Shown: piece by piece, positions 57,216 to 64,000 of the stretch
Numbering within the stretch: position 1 is the stretch's first letter
Layout of the letters: every line of letters starts with the position of its first letter
Origin: Halomonas socia
GTDB lineage: Bacteria > Pseudomonadota > Gammaproteobacteria > Pseudomonadales > Halomonadaceae
Assembly (NCBI RefSeq): GCF_010977575.1
Contig: NZ_CP048812.1
Coordinates: 4,402,001 to 4,466,000, forward strand
DNA: 64,000 bases
Reading direction: 5' to 3'
Made by a program: the position numbers and the translations under genes
Notes under the pieces: generated by a model
Seen by the model: the letters and a program-made list of their open reading frames with translations, nothing else
The model's database searches: none
Told to the model about the DNA's origin: nothing

Positions 57216-58071
57216 CATCGCGACTGAAGTCGCTCCTACATTAGCGGAGGCGCTACTCCTCATGTGGGAGCAAATTTATTCGCGATTGCAGTGCGCAGCG
57301 CTGCCATGTAAACCACTCCATCGTAACTGAAGCGCTCCTACATTTACGGAGGCGCCACCCCGCATGTGGGAGTGAATTCATTCGCGATTGCAGTGCGCAG
57401 CGCTGCCATGTAAACCACCCCATCGTAACTGAAGCGCTCCTACATTTACGGAGGCGCCACCCCGCATGTGGGAGTGAATTCATTCGCGATTGCAGTGCGT
57501 AGCGCTGCCGGGCTGATACCCCCAACCCCCATCGCGACTGAAGTCGCTCCTACATTTAGCGGAGGCGCCACCCCTCATGTGGGAGCGAATTCATTCGCGA
57601 TTGCAGTGCGCAGCGCTGCCCGCACTGATACCACCCAAACACCATCGCAACTGAAGCGCTCCTACATTTACGGAGGCACCACCCCTCATGTGGGAGCGAA
57701 TTCATTCGCGATTGCAGTGCGCAGCGCTGCCCGCACTGATACCATCCAAACACCATCGCAACTGAAGCGCTCCTACATTTACGGAGGCCCCCCCTCATGT
57801 GGGAGTGAATTCATTCGCGATTGCAGTGCGCAGCGCTGCCGGGCTGATACCCCCCAACCCCCATCGCGACTGAAGTCGCTCCTACATTTAGCGGAGGCGC
57901 CACCCCTCATGTGGGAGCGAATTCATTCGCGATTGCAGTGCGCAGCGCTGCCCGCACTGATACCACCCAAACACCATCGCAACTGAAGCGCTCCTACATT
58001 TACGGAGGCACCCCCCCTCATGTGGGAGTGAATTCATTCGCGATTGCAGTGCGCAGCGCTGCCCGCACTGA
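57216..58071. repeat. Tandem array of eight REP-pair (BIME-like) units
   Basis: Eight units of 102-113 bp begin at about 57216, 57319, 57421, 57530, 57643, 57754, 57862 and 57975. Each holds an ATCGCNACTGAAG(T)CGCTCCTACA module and, about 60 bp on, a GTGGGAG(C/T)GAATTCATTCGCGAT module; the second is nearly the reverse complement of the first, so each unit is an inverted REP pair. GCGACT-GA-AGTCGC and GCGAAT-TC-ATTCGC make hairpins; a GCAGCGCTGC palindrome also recurs. The array starts just after the potD stop (58072) and ends before potA. Spurious reading frames cross it. No REP transposase is seen. Confidence 0.92.
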
Positions 58072-59186
58072 TCACGCCGAAAGATAGCGATCCTGGTACT
58101 CGTTGCGCAGGGTCACGTACCACGGCTCCTGGATCGGCCACCACCACAGGTTCTCGAGGTCGGCGTCGGTATAGGAGTCCTCGAAGAACTGCCGGGTCTC
58201 CGCCGGCAGCAGCGCCTCGGCGCCCACCGAGGTGGAGTTGTAGCCGGTGGCCTCGACGAACATGGCGCCGGCCTCGGGGTGTAGTACCAGTTGATCAACT
58301 CGTAGACGGCATCCGGATTCTGCGCGTTCTTGGGAATCACGAAGCCCTCCATCCACGCCAGCGCGCCTTCGCGGGGGGCGGCGTAGGCGATGTCCTCACC
58401 CTCCTGCTTGAGGCGGAAGGCGGTGCTGTCCCAGGTCTGGCCGATGATCGCACCGTTGGTACGAAACGCCGCCTGGGCCTCGTTCTCGGTATCCCAGAAC
58501 TGCACCAGCAGGTTCTTGTGCTTGACCGCCTCCTCGACGATCACATCGAAGTTGGCGCGCATCGCCTCCTCGCTGCGGTAGGACTCTAGCATCGGGAACG
58601 GCAGCCGGCCCTCGCGCTCCAGCCACAGGCCGATGCCAACCAGCGCCGAGTGCCCGCGCACCGTCACGCCCTGGCCGTGGTCGGGGTTCCACAGGTCGGC
58701 GTAGCTGAGGGTCTCGCGGTCGATATCGACGAAGCGACGATGGTAGGCGATCGCCTCGGTACCCCAGTCGCTGGGCGCGAAGTAGCGCCGGCCGTCGACC
58801 ACGCCGCCCACCTCGGAACCCTCGATGGCACTTTGCAGCGCGCCGTCCCAGTTGATGCGCGACTCGTCGAGCGGCTGGATCAGGTCGTAGTCGAGGTAGC
58901 CCGGTACCCGGTCCACGGTGGGCATGATCACGTCGAAGCCGGAGCCATCGGTGGCCCTCAGCGAGTTCATCAGCTCGTCATTGGTGCCGTAGGGGGTGAA
59001 GGTGGCGCGGATGCCGGTCTTGTCAGTGAAGTCGGCGAGCATCTCGTCGCTGAAGTAGCCGGCCCAGGCATAGATGCGCAGCGGGTCGCCCTGGGCCAGG
59101 GCCTTGTTGATATAGAAGGATGGCGCAGCCGCCACCGCCCCGGCCGCAGCCGTTCCCTGTAGAAAACGGCGCCGTGACATCGACAT
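58072..59186 (-). pseudogene. potD: Polyamine-type ABC transporter binding protein, with a C-terminal frameshift
   Basis: About 300 codons encode a PotD/PotF-type periplasmic binding protein with a twin-arginine signal (SRRRFLQG, then AAAGAVAAAPSFYINKALAQ). The good frame runs to YELINWYYTP. One base is then missing near 58274-58279 (a C/G run), and the matching text resumes in another frame as EAGAMFVEATGYNSTSVGAEALL through NLWWWPIQEPWYVTLRNEYQDRYLSA and TGA at 58072. Adding one base restores a full-length protein of about 371 aa, so a sequencing error is plausible. If real, the last 70 residues, including binding-site strands, are scrambled. It is the first gene of the pot operon. Confidence 0.82.
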
Positions 59187-59450
59187 GGTGGATTCTCCTG
59201 AACACAGTGATTGTTACGCGTGGTCCAACGACCGCCTGATCTCGGCGCCTTTTCGCACAGCGCTTGTTGTGATTGTCTGTTCGACTCGATGACCGGAGAA
59301 TGACAATTGAATGACGGTTCAACGAACTGAATTCAGCATAGCAGCGGGAGGAGGAAAGGCGAGACCCACCGAGCGGTGGATTTCAACGCTATATGCGCGA
59401 TGGGAGAAATAGGCGCTTGGCGGCTTGGCGAAGGACCAAACGGCAGGCGT
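59187..59450. promoter_or_regulatory. Region between the porin terminator and potD: presumed potD promoter
   Basis: About 260 bp with no reading frame of interest. It precedes potD on the minus strand and must contain its promoter, though I see no clear -35/-10 pair. The segment 59260-59345 is less GC-rich than its surroundings. Confidence 0.3.
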
Positions 59451-59479
59451 TAAAAAGCCGGCCCACGAGGGGCCGGCTT
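59451..59479 (-). terminator. Intrinsic terminator of the porin gene
   Basis: On the minus strand AAGCCGGCCC and GGGCCGGCTT pair perfectly (10 bp) with a 5-base loop and are followed by TTTTTA. It lies about 40 bp after the porin stop codon. Confidence 0.9.
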
Positions 59480-59519
59480 CTGGCGAACCGCTAGGCGGCT
59501 CGAGGGGGCTGGCTAGACT

Positions 59520-60665
59520 TTAGAAGTCGTAGCGAGCGCCCACGGTGTACAGCAGGTCGTCGTTCAGGTCGCTGATGGCGCTGTCGCTGTCGAAGTCAGC
59601 ATCGTAGATTTCGGCGAAGACGTACATCGGCTGGCTAAAGCGATAGTTAGCGCCCAGCATCCACTGGTTGGAGGAGTCGATGTTGCCGGTTTGATCGTTG
59701 TCGTCCCAGCTGACGCGCGCGTACTGGCCGTAGATCTCACCCATGCCGTAGTCGAAGGTGGCACCGATGCTGGCGATATCGCGACCCAGATACTGGAACT
59801 GATCATTACCAGCGGTCTCTCCCAGGCGCTCGTCATTAGAGCTGCTGGTCTCATAGCCCAGGCGAGCGCTGAAGGCCGGAGTGAACTGGTAAGATGCCAC
59901 AGCACCCCACAGCGCTTCGTCGGAGTGACGACCGGCGTTACCAAGGTTACTGCCTACGCCGTCACCAGCGGAGTGACCGGCACCACGGGGGCCGTAGTCA
60001 CGGTTCTGGTCGTAACCCGCGGCGATGTACAGATCCTGCCAAGTGTAGCTCGCCGCCACCTGAGAGCTGGTGGTGGAGTCGGTATCATTGCCACCCTGAA
60101 CCTGATCGTTACCAGAGTAGTGCTTGACCTGAACGTGGGCCTGGAAGCCTTCCAGCACCGGCGTAGAGTAGGCCAGCGCATTACCGTGGGAGCTGTTGTC
60201 TACGCTACCGAAGGTAGTCCAGCCCTCATTTTCCGGCACATCGAAAAGAACGCCGACGGTGTTGTAGTAGATGCTGTTGAAGTTACCGGCCCAGACGCGA
60301 CCGAACTGCTGGCTCTCAACGCCCAGGAAGGTCTGACGGTTGTTGGTGATCGGATCGCTATTGCGGGCGGAGGCGTCGAAACGGAACTCCATGTTGGCAA
60401 ACACGGACAGGTCGGAGTTGACTTGATGACGCGCGCGGAAGCCCAGACGCGAGCCCAGGTCAGAAACTTCAGAACCGGCTGTTTTCTGCGCGCCAGGATT
60501 CTCCGGGCCACCCTGCTCTTCCGGACCACCGGTGGTCACGGCCATAACGATACGGCCATAGACGTCGACTTCGGTGCCGTCTTGGCTGTAAACGGTAGCT
60601 GCCTGAGCAGCAGCGGAGACGCCCAGGGCGCCGGCGATAGCAGTCGCTAACAGTGTCTTTTTCAT
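59520..60665 (-). CDS. Outer-membrane porin (Gram-negative OmpC-like)
   Basis: A 381-aa trimeric-type porin. The signal peptide (MKKTLLATAIAGALGVSAAAQA) is followed by alternating beta strands (VDVYGRIVMAV, GSRLGFRARH, SVFANMEFRFDA) and acidic loops, as in halophile surface proteins. It ends TVGARYDF, with the terminal Phe needed for BAM insertion. It is monocistronic, with a plausible promoter and an intrinsic terminator. It is the probable general diffusion pore of the outer membrane; substrate selectivity is unknown. Confidence 0.92.
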   Translation of the reverse strand: MKKTLLATAIAGALGVSAAAQAATVYSQDGTEVDVYGRIVMAVTTGGPEEQGGPENPGAQKTAGSEVSDLGSRLGFRARHQVNSDLSVFANMEFRFDASARNSDPITNNRQTFLGVESQQFGRVWAGNFNSIYYNTVGVLFDVPENEGWTTFGSVDNSSHGNALAYSTPVLEGFQAHVQVKHYSGNDQVQGGNDTDSTTSSQVAASYTWQDLYIAAGYDQNRDYGPRGAGHSAGDGVGSNLGNAGRHSDEALWGAVASYQFTPAFSARLGYETSSSNDERLGETAGNDQFQYLGRDIASIGATFDYGMGEIYGQYARVSWDDNDQTGNIDSSNQWMLGANYRFSQPMYVFAEIYDADFDSDSAISDLNDDLLYTVGARYDF

Positions 60666-60814
60666 CGCGATATGTCCTTAACTAGCTTACTGTTTCGATC
60701 GTTTCTGCATATGCAGTCGGCTTTCCCGGTGCGCCTGGCCAATCTGCCGAGGCATGATGGCCGAGACCGCCACCTGAGCGAAGCCTTGTTATATTCCAAT
60801 GCTCGCAGAGAAAC

Positions 60815-60844
60815 CTTATACCGGGATTTCCGAGAACGCAACAA
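60815..60844 (-). promoter_or_regulatory. Porin promoter
   Basis: On the minus strand TTGTTG (60844-60839) and TATAAG (60820-60815) lie 18 bp apart. A leader of about 140 nt would precede the porin ATG, with AAGGA at 60677-60673 as ribosome-binding site. Confidence 0.55.
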
Positions 60845-60899
60845 GAAAAAACACTGTTTCCAATCTCGATGCACGGAAACCATGGAACTTTTGCCCTGC

Positions 60900-61185
60900 G
60901 CTAGCGTCATGCCACCACCTTGAAGCCCATGACGCCGGGCCGCTCGGCGCCTCGCGGCCTATCCATCGGCCTGGCAGCCCTTTTAATGGCCCCTGCTAAT
61001 GGATAGTCCGGCGGCGCCCGCAGAGCGCTTCACAGCGCCTGCGGCAACCAGCGCTGGTATCTTCGCCGGGTCTTGGGCGACATGCAAGCCTCACCTATAG
61101 GCAAGGTATCAACGGCTTGTCGTGGATCAAGGCGGTGATTAGCGAGGGCGCCGGATCAGGCCTAAGCGGTTAGTGTGAGGACGAT
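60900..61185. other. Gene-free structured intergenic region between porin and ProQ genes
   Basis: About 285 bp between the porin promoter and proQ. Visible structure: CTATCCAT (60959-60966) pairs with ATGGATAG (60999-61006), with nested GC-rich arms GGCGCC/GGCGCC outside. A segment GCGCTTCACAGCGCCTGCGG loosely recalls the dispersed repeat at 62.2 kb. Short reading frames here have no family features. Confidence 0.4.
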
Positions 61186-62025
61186 TCAGCGCTGCTCGTG
61201 CTTGGCCAGCAACTGGCCGAGCTTCTGCTCGAGTCGCTGGTCCTTCTCGCGCTGGGCCTGACGTTCGGCCTGCTGGGCCTTGCGAGTACGGTTCTGGGCA
61301 CGCAGATCGTCGAGCTGGCGGCGGGCGTAGCGCGCCTCGCCGTCGGTGACGTCGCCGGCGCTGGCGCCATCGAGGTCGACGCGCTCGGCGCCGCTGCGCA
61401 CCGCCTTGAGATAACGCGGCAGGTGCACGTAGCAGGCCAGCGCCCGACGCACCAACTTGTCGGGCCACGGCTCGCGGGCCACTAGGTCTTCATGGATGCC
61501 GACCTTGAGCGGCCGGGTGTGGCCCTTGAAAAAGGTCTGCGGGTAGCGTTGGTACCACTCGTCGAGTAGCGCCTGGGGCGACGGCGCCTCGCCGATCGGC
61601 AGGCGGCTCTGGGGCTCCTGCTGGTCCACTGAGGGTGCACTGGAAGGCGCTGGCGCGGCGGTGGGCGCCTCGGCGACCGGCTCCCTAGTGGACGGCTCCG
61701 CCGCCGGCACAGGCGACGCCGATGAAGGTGGCCCAGCAGCGGGCGTGTCACCGGCCGACTCATGATGCCGGGCGGCGAAGCGCGGGCGGCGCGACATCAG
61801 CGCGGCCAGCCCCTGGCTGCGCGGGCTGGCCGCGGGCTCGCGGGCCTCGGCCTCCTGCTGCAGGCGCTGGTTATCGGCCTCGAGCTCGGCCAGGCGCCGC
61901 TCGAGGTCGGCAATGGTCGTGTGCGCCTCGCGCAGTGCAGCCAAGCCATGCTTGGCACGCTGCTCCAGGGCGCTGAGCAGTGCCGCGGTGTGATCGTCGT
62001 TCAAGGCGTCGCCCTCCATGCGCAT
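61186..62025 (-). CDS. ProQ/FinO-domain RNA chaperone
   Basis: A 279-aa RNA-binding protein. A long coiled coil (about 16-62, LERRLAELEADNQRLQQEAE) leads to an Ala/Pro-rich linker (about 63-150). The ProQ/FinO domain follows at about 152-220, with WYQRYPQTFFKGHTRPLKVGIHEDLV and RRALACYVHLPRYLKAVR. A basic tail (about 230-279) ends it. ProQ/FinO proteins bind structured sRNAs and 3' ends. Having the domain at the C-terminal side after a coiled coil differs from E. coli ProQ, where the FinO domain is N-terminal. Gene symbol withheld for that reason. Confidence 0.88.
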   Translation of the reverse strand: MRMEGDALNDDHTAALLSALEQRAKHGLAALREAHTTIADLERRLAELEADNQRLQQEAEAREPAASPRSQGLAALMSRRPRFAARHHESAGDTPAAGPPSSASPVPAAEPSTREPVAEAPTAAPAPSSAPSVDQQEPQSRLPIGEAPSPQALLDEWYQRYPQTFFKGHTRPLKVGIHEDLVAREPWPDKLVRRALACYVHLPRYLKAVRSGAERVDLDGASAGDVTDGEARYARRQLDDLRAQNRTRKAQQAERQAQREKDQRLEQKLGQLLAKHEQR

Positions 62026-62175
62026 CTCACGTGATCATAGCCTCAAGTGTGTGCCAGCTTTGGCATTCTGACAATGCGGCGCCGCAGAGCGGCACCACAC
62101 AGACCGCTTTTGCCTATCCGCCGGGGCCTGTACCGCTCGGTGCTGATCCGTCGACAGAATCTCGGACATGCACCA

Positions 62176-62296
62176 GCGAGGGACGCCGGGGGCAGGCCGA
62201 AGAGGAGGTGTCGATGCCAGGGATGGCATCGGTAGCGCCCAGGGACGGTTTACAGCGCCTCCTCGTAGGCCTGCCGACGGGATAGTCCCGAGCGGC
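62176..62296. repeat. Dispersed intergenic repeat, copy B
   Basis: Shares ordered blocks with copy A (3424-3626): a palindromic GCCAGGGATGGC, then GTAGCGCCCAGGGACGG, TTTACAGCGCC, CTCGTAGGCCTGCCGACGG and CCCGAGCGG. The remainder of the gap (62026-62175) is uninformative. It lies in the convergent-free space between proQ and folA, next to the folA stop. Confidence 0.6.
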
Positions 62297-62308
62297 ACTG
62301 CCAATGAC

Positions 62309-62860
62309 TCAATCGGGAGCTGCCCCACCCTTGCGACGCCGATACTCGACGAATGCATAGGCCGGCTGGCCCTCGTGCGGTGTGCCGGGCACCCGCTGGT
62401 ACTGCTGCCACTCGCCCAGGTCAAGCTCCGGGAAGCGCGCATCGCCCTCCACCTCGAGGTCGACCTCGGTGAGGTAGAGGCGCGCGGCGTAGGGCATGGC
62501 CTGAGCGTAGATCTGCCCGCCGCCCATCACCATGATCTCCTCCACCCCGTCGATGATCGCCTGCTGGTCGGCGAGGTCCAGGGCGTTTTCGATATCGTGG
62601 CAGACCCGCACGCCCGGGTGCTCGAAGGCAGTATCGCGCGTCACGACGATATTCAGCCGCCCCGGCAGCGGCTTGCCGATAGAGGCAAACGTCTTGCGCC
62701 CCATTACCAACGGCTTGCCCTGGGTCATGGCCTTGAAGAACTTGAGGTCCTCGGGCAGATACCAGGGTAGCTGATTGTCGACGCCGATCACTCGGTTGCG
62801 CGCCATGGCCGCGATCATCGCCACCGGCACCATGGTGTCAAACGGGTATCCCCAGCTCAT
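62309..62860 (-). CDS. folA: Dihydrofolate reductase
   Basis: FolA reduces dihydrofolate to tetrahydrofolate, recycling the product of ThyA. The 183-aa protein contains [49 protein letters not shown] and the NADPH loop [15 protein letters not shown]. The ATG at 62860 overlaps the thyA stop (ATGA); an internal ATG at 62833 (MVPVAMIAA) is closer to the family start, so either may be used. Confidence 0.94.
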   Translation of the reverse strand: MSWGYPFDTMVPVAMIAAMARNRVIGVDNQLPWYLPEDLKFFKAMTQGKPLVMGRKTFASIGKPLPGRLNIVVTRDTAFEHPGVRVCHDIENALDLADQQAIIDGVEEIMVMGGGQIYAQAMPYAARLYLTEVDLEVEGDARFPELDLGEWQQYQRVPGTPHEGQPAYAFVEYRRRKGGAAPD

Positions 62861-63711
62861 ACCGCCACCTCTGCCTTGATATGCGGGTGCGGGTCGTAGC
62901 CCTCGATGGCGATATCCTCGAAGCGGAAGGCGAACAGATCACTCACTTCGGCGTTGAGAATGAGACGCGGCGCCGGGCGCGGCGTGCGCGACAGCTGCAG
63001 CTCGGCCTGTTCGAGATGATTGGCATATAGGTGTGCATCACCCAGGGTGTGGACGAACTCCCCCGGCGCGAGGCCGGCCACCTGGGCCACCATGCAGGTC
63101 AGCAGCGCGTAACTGGCGATATTGAACGGCACGCCGAGGAAGATATCGGCGCTGCGCTGGTAGAGCTGGCAGGAGAGCCGCCCCTCGGCGACGTAGAACT
63201 GGAACAGCGCGTGGCACGGCGGCAACGCCATCTCGTCGACCAGCGCCGGGTTCCAGGCCGAGACGATCAGCCGCCGCGAGTCGGGGTTGCGCTTTATCTG
63301 CTCGACCACCTGGCGGATCTGGTCGACGTGGCCGCCGTCGGGACGCGGCCAGCTGCGCCACTGGTAGCCGTAGACCGGCCCCAGGTCGCCGTTGGCGTCG
63401 GCCCACTCGTCCCAGATGCGCACCCCGTTGTCCTTGAGGTAGCGTATATTGGTGTCGCCGGAGAGAAACCACAGCAGCTCGTGGATGATCGAGCGCAGGT
63501 GCAGCTTCTTGGTGGTCACCAGCGGAAAGCCGCGCGCCAGGTCGAAACGCATCTGGAGGCCGAACACGCTGCGCGTGCCGACCCCGGTGCGGTCGTGCTT
63601 GGCCACGCCCTGGGCCAGCACATGGCGCATCAGGTCCAGGTAAGGCTGCTCGAGCGCCGGGGCATCAGCCGCCGGCCGTTCAGCATCATGGTATTGAGGA
63701 GACTGTGTCAC
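62857..63711 (-). CDS. thyA: Thymidylate synthase
   Basis: ThyA methylates dUMP to dTMP using methylene-tetrahydrofolate. The 284-aa protein carries [19 protein letters not shown], the catalytic cysteine in [12 protein letters not shown], and [21 protein letters not shown]. It is about 20 residues longer than the E. coli enzyme, due to an N-terminal extension ([20 protein letters not shown]). It lies between lgt and folA; lgt-thyA-folA is a conserved gammaproteobacterial order. Confidence 0.96.
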   Translation of the reverse strand: MTQSPQYHDAERPAADAPALEQPYLDLMRHVLAQGVAKHDRTGVGTRSVFGLQMRFDLARGFPLVTTKKLHLRSIIHELLWFLSGDTNIRYLKDNGVRIWDEWADANGDLGPVYGYQWRSWPRPDGGHVDQIRQVVEQIKRNPDSRRLIVSAWNPALVDEMALPPCHALFQFYVAEGRLSCQLYQRSADIFLGVPFNIASYALLTCMVAQVAGLAPGEFVHTLGDAHLYANHLEQAELQLSRTPRPAPRLILNAEVSDLFAFRFEDIAIEGYDPHPHIKAEVAV

Positions 63712-63774
63712 GCGTTTGCCATTTTGAAAAGTGGGCCGGGCAGCAAGCGCCCGGCGTTGAATATTGCAGCCGCC

Positions 63775-64000
63775 CTAGCCCGCCAGGCGCTGATCCACCG
63801 GCTGGCGCCGCGACCAGCCGATCAGCGCCGCACCGGCCAGTATCATCGGCACGGTCAGCAGCATGCCCATGGTCACCCAGCCGAAGGCGATAAAGCCGAT
63901 GTGGGCGTCGGGCAGGCGCACGAACTCCACCGCGAAGCGGAACACGCCATACAACATCAGAAACAGCCCGGAGACCAAGCCGCGCTGGCGCGGCGTAGCC
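63775..64000 (-). CDS. lgt: Prolipoprotein diacylglyceryl transferase (partial, N-terminus outside window)
   Basis: Only the last 74 codons are in the window. The text [36 protein letters not shown] is the conserved C-terminal part of Lgt, an inner-membrane enzyme that adds diacylglycerol to the lipobox cysteine of prolipoproteins. A final helix and a basic tail ([13 protein letters not shown]) end it. Synteny with thyA supports the call. The start lies beyond position 64000. Confidence 0.9.
   Translation of the reverse strand, partial: ATPRQRGLVSGLFLMLYGVFRFAVEFVRLPDAHIGFIAFGWVTMGMLLTVPMILAGAALIGWSRRQPVDQRLAG

Noticed and set aside
57253-57986. Repetitive proteins encoded across the REP array on both strands
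   Set aside because: Reading frames arise only because the unit lacks stops in some frames; composition is low-complexity and no start site or family features are present.
57216-58071. CRISPR array
   Set aside because: Repeats are 102-113 bp units with internal palindromic REP pairs and near-identical spacers; there are no unique spacers and no cas genes.
60666-60923. Small proteins on both strands upstream of the porin
   Set aside because: They overlap the porin promoter and leader and have no recognisable features.

Overview
The window is about 64 kb of GC-rich, gene-dense gammaproteobacterial chromosome. Several things point to Halomonadaceae (a Halomonas-like halophile): the orn/rsgA/rhodanese/psd block, the long-form leuA, a BacNav sodium channel, a haem locus with HemP, and an OmpC-type porin. 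This assignment comes from gene content and protein style, not from a marker gene. Most of the window is core housekeeping DNA. No integrase, transposase, phage gene or CRISPR array was found.

Layout: 0-6.6 kb holds orn (partial), rsgA, a rhodanese, psd and the EF-P modification set (epmA, efp, epmB). 6.7-14.9 kb is an accessory-looking block for a four-carbon acid sugar (threonate/erythronate type). It has a DeoR regulator, a 3-hydroxyisobutyrate-dehydrogenase-like enzyme, PdxA2, a DUF1537 kinase and a DapA-like aldolase, with a divergent TAXI-type TRAP transporter whose permease is frameshifted. Its right edge abuts a truncated secreted-protein gene. 15.2-19.7 kb carries leuA with an attenuator-like leader, a protealysin-type M4 protease with its emfourin inhibitor, and a BacNav channel. 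19.7-30 kb carries a PilZ/HD-GYP-like protein, a TIGR02647 protein, serB, parC, parE, yqiA and pgi.

29.8-33.8 kb has cmoA, a phospholipase-D-like protein, cmoB and a zinc peptidase; cmoM lies at 46.6-47.4 kb, so all three cmo5U/mcmo5U tRNA genes are here. 33.9-38.6 kb is a hemin-uptake locus (hemP, broken receptor, hemS, hmuTUV). Then come an App1-like phosphatase, cysDN, cpdA-yqiB-nudF, a TPR protein, greB, rsmC, cmoM and an amidase. 49-54.3 kb is a cyclic-di-GMP cluster: a decayed GGDEF-EAL pseudogene, tRNA-Arg(CCU), a dCache-PAS-GGDEF cyclase and a PAS-GGDEF-EAL protein with a degenerate EAL domain. 54.3-59.2 kb is a polyamine-type ABC operon (potD-potA-potB-potC) with eight tandem REP-pair units between potD and potA. 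The window closes with a porin, a ProQ/FinO RNA-binding protein, folA, thyA and partial lgt.

Four coding sequences are interrupted: the TAXI permease and potD by single-base shifts, the hemin receptor by a frameshift plus internal deletion, and the GGDEF-EAL gene by several lesions. The single-base cases could be sequencing errors; the other two look like real decay. The most unusual structure is the REP-pair array inside the pot operon.
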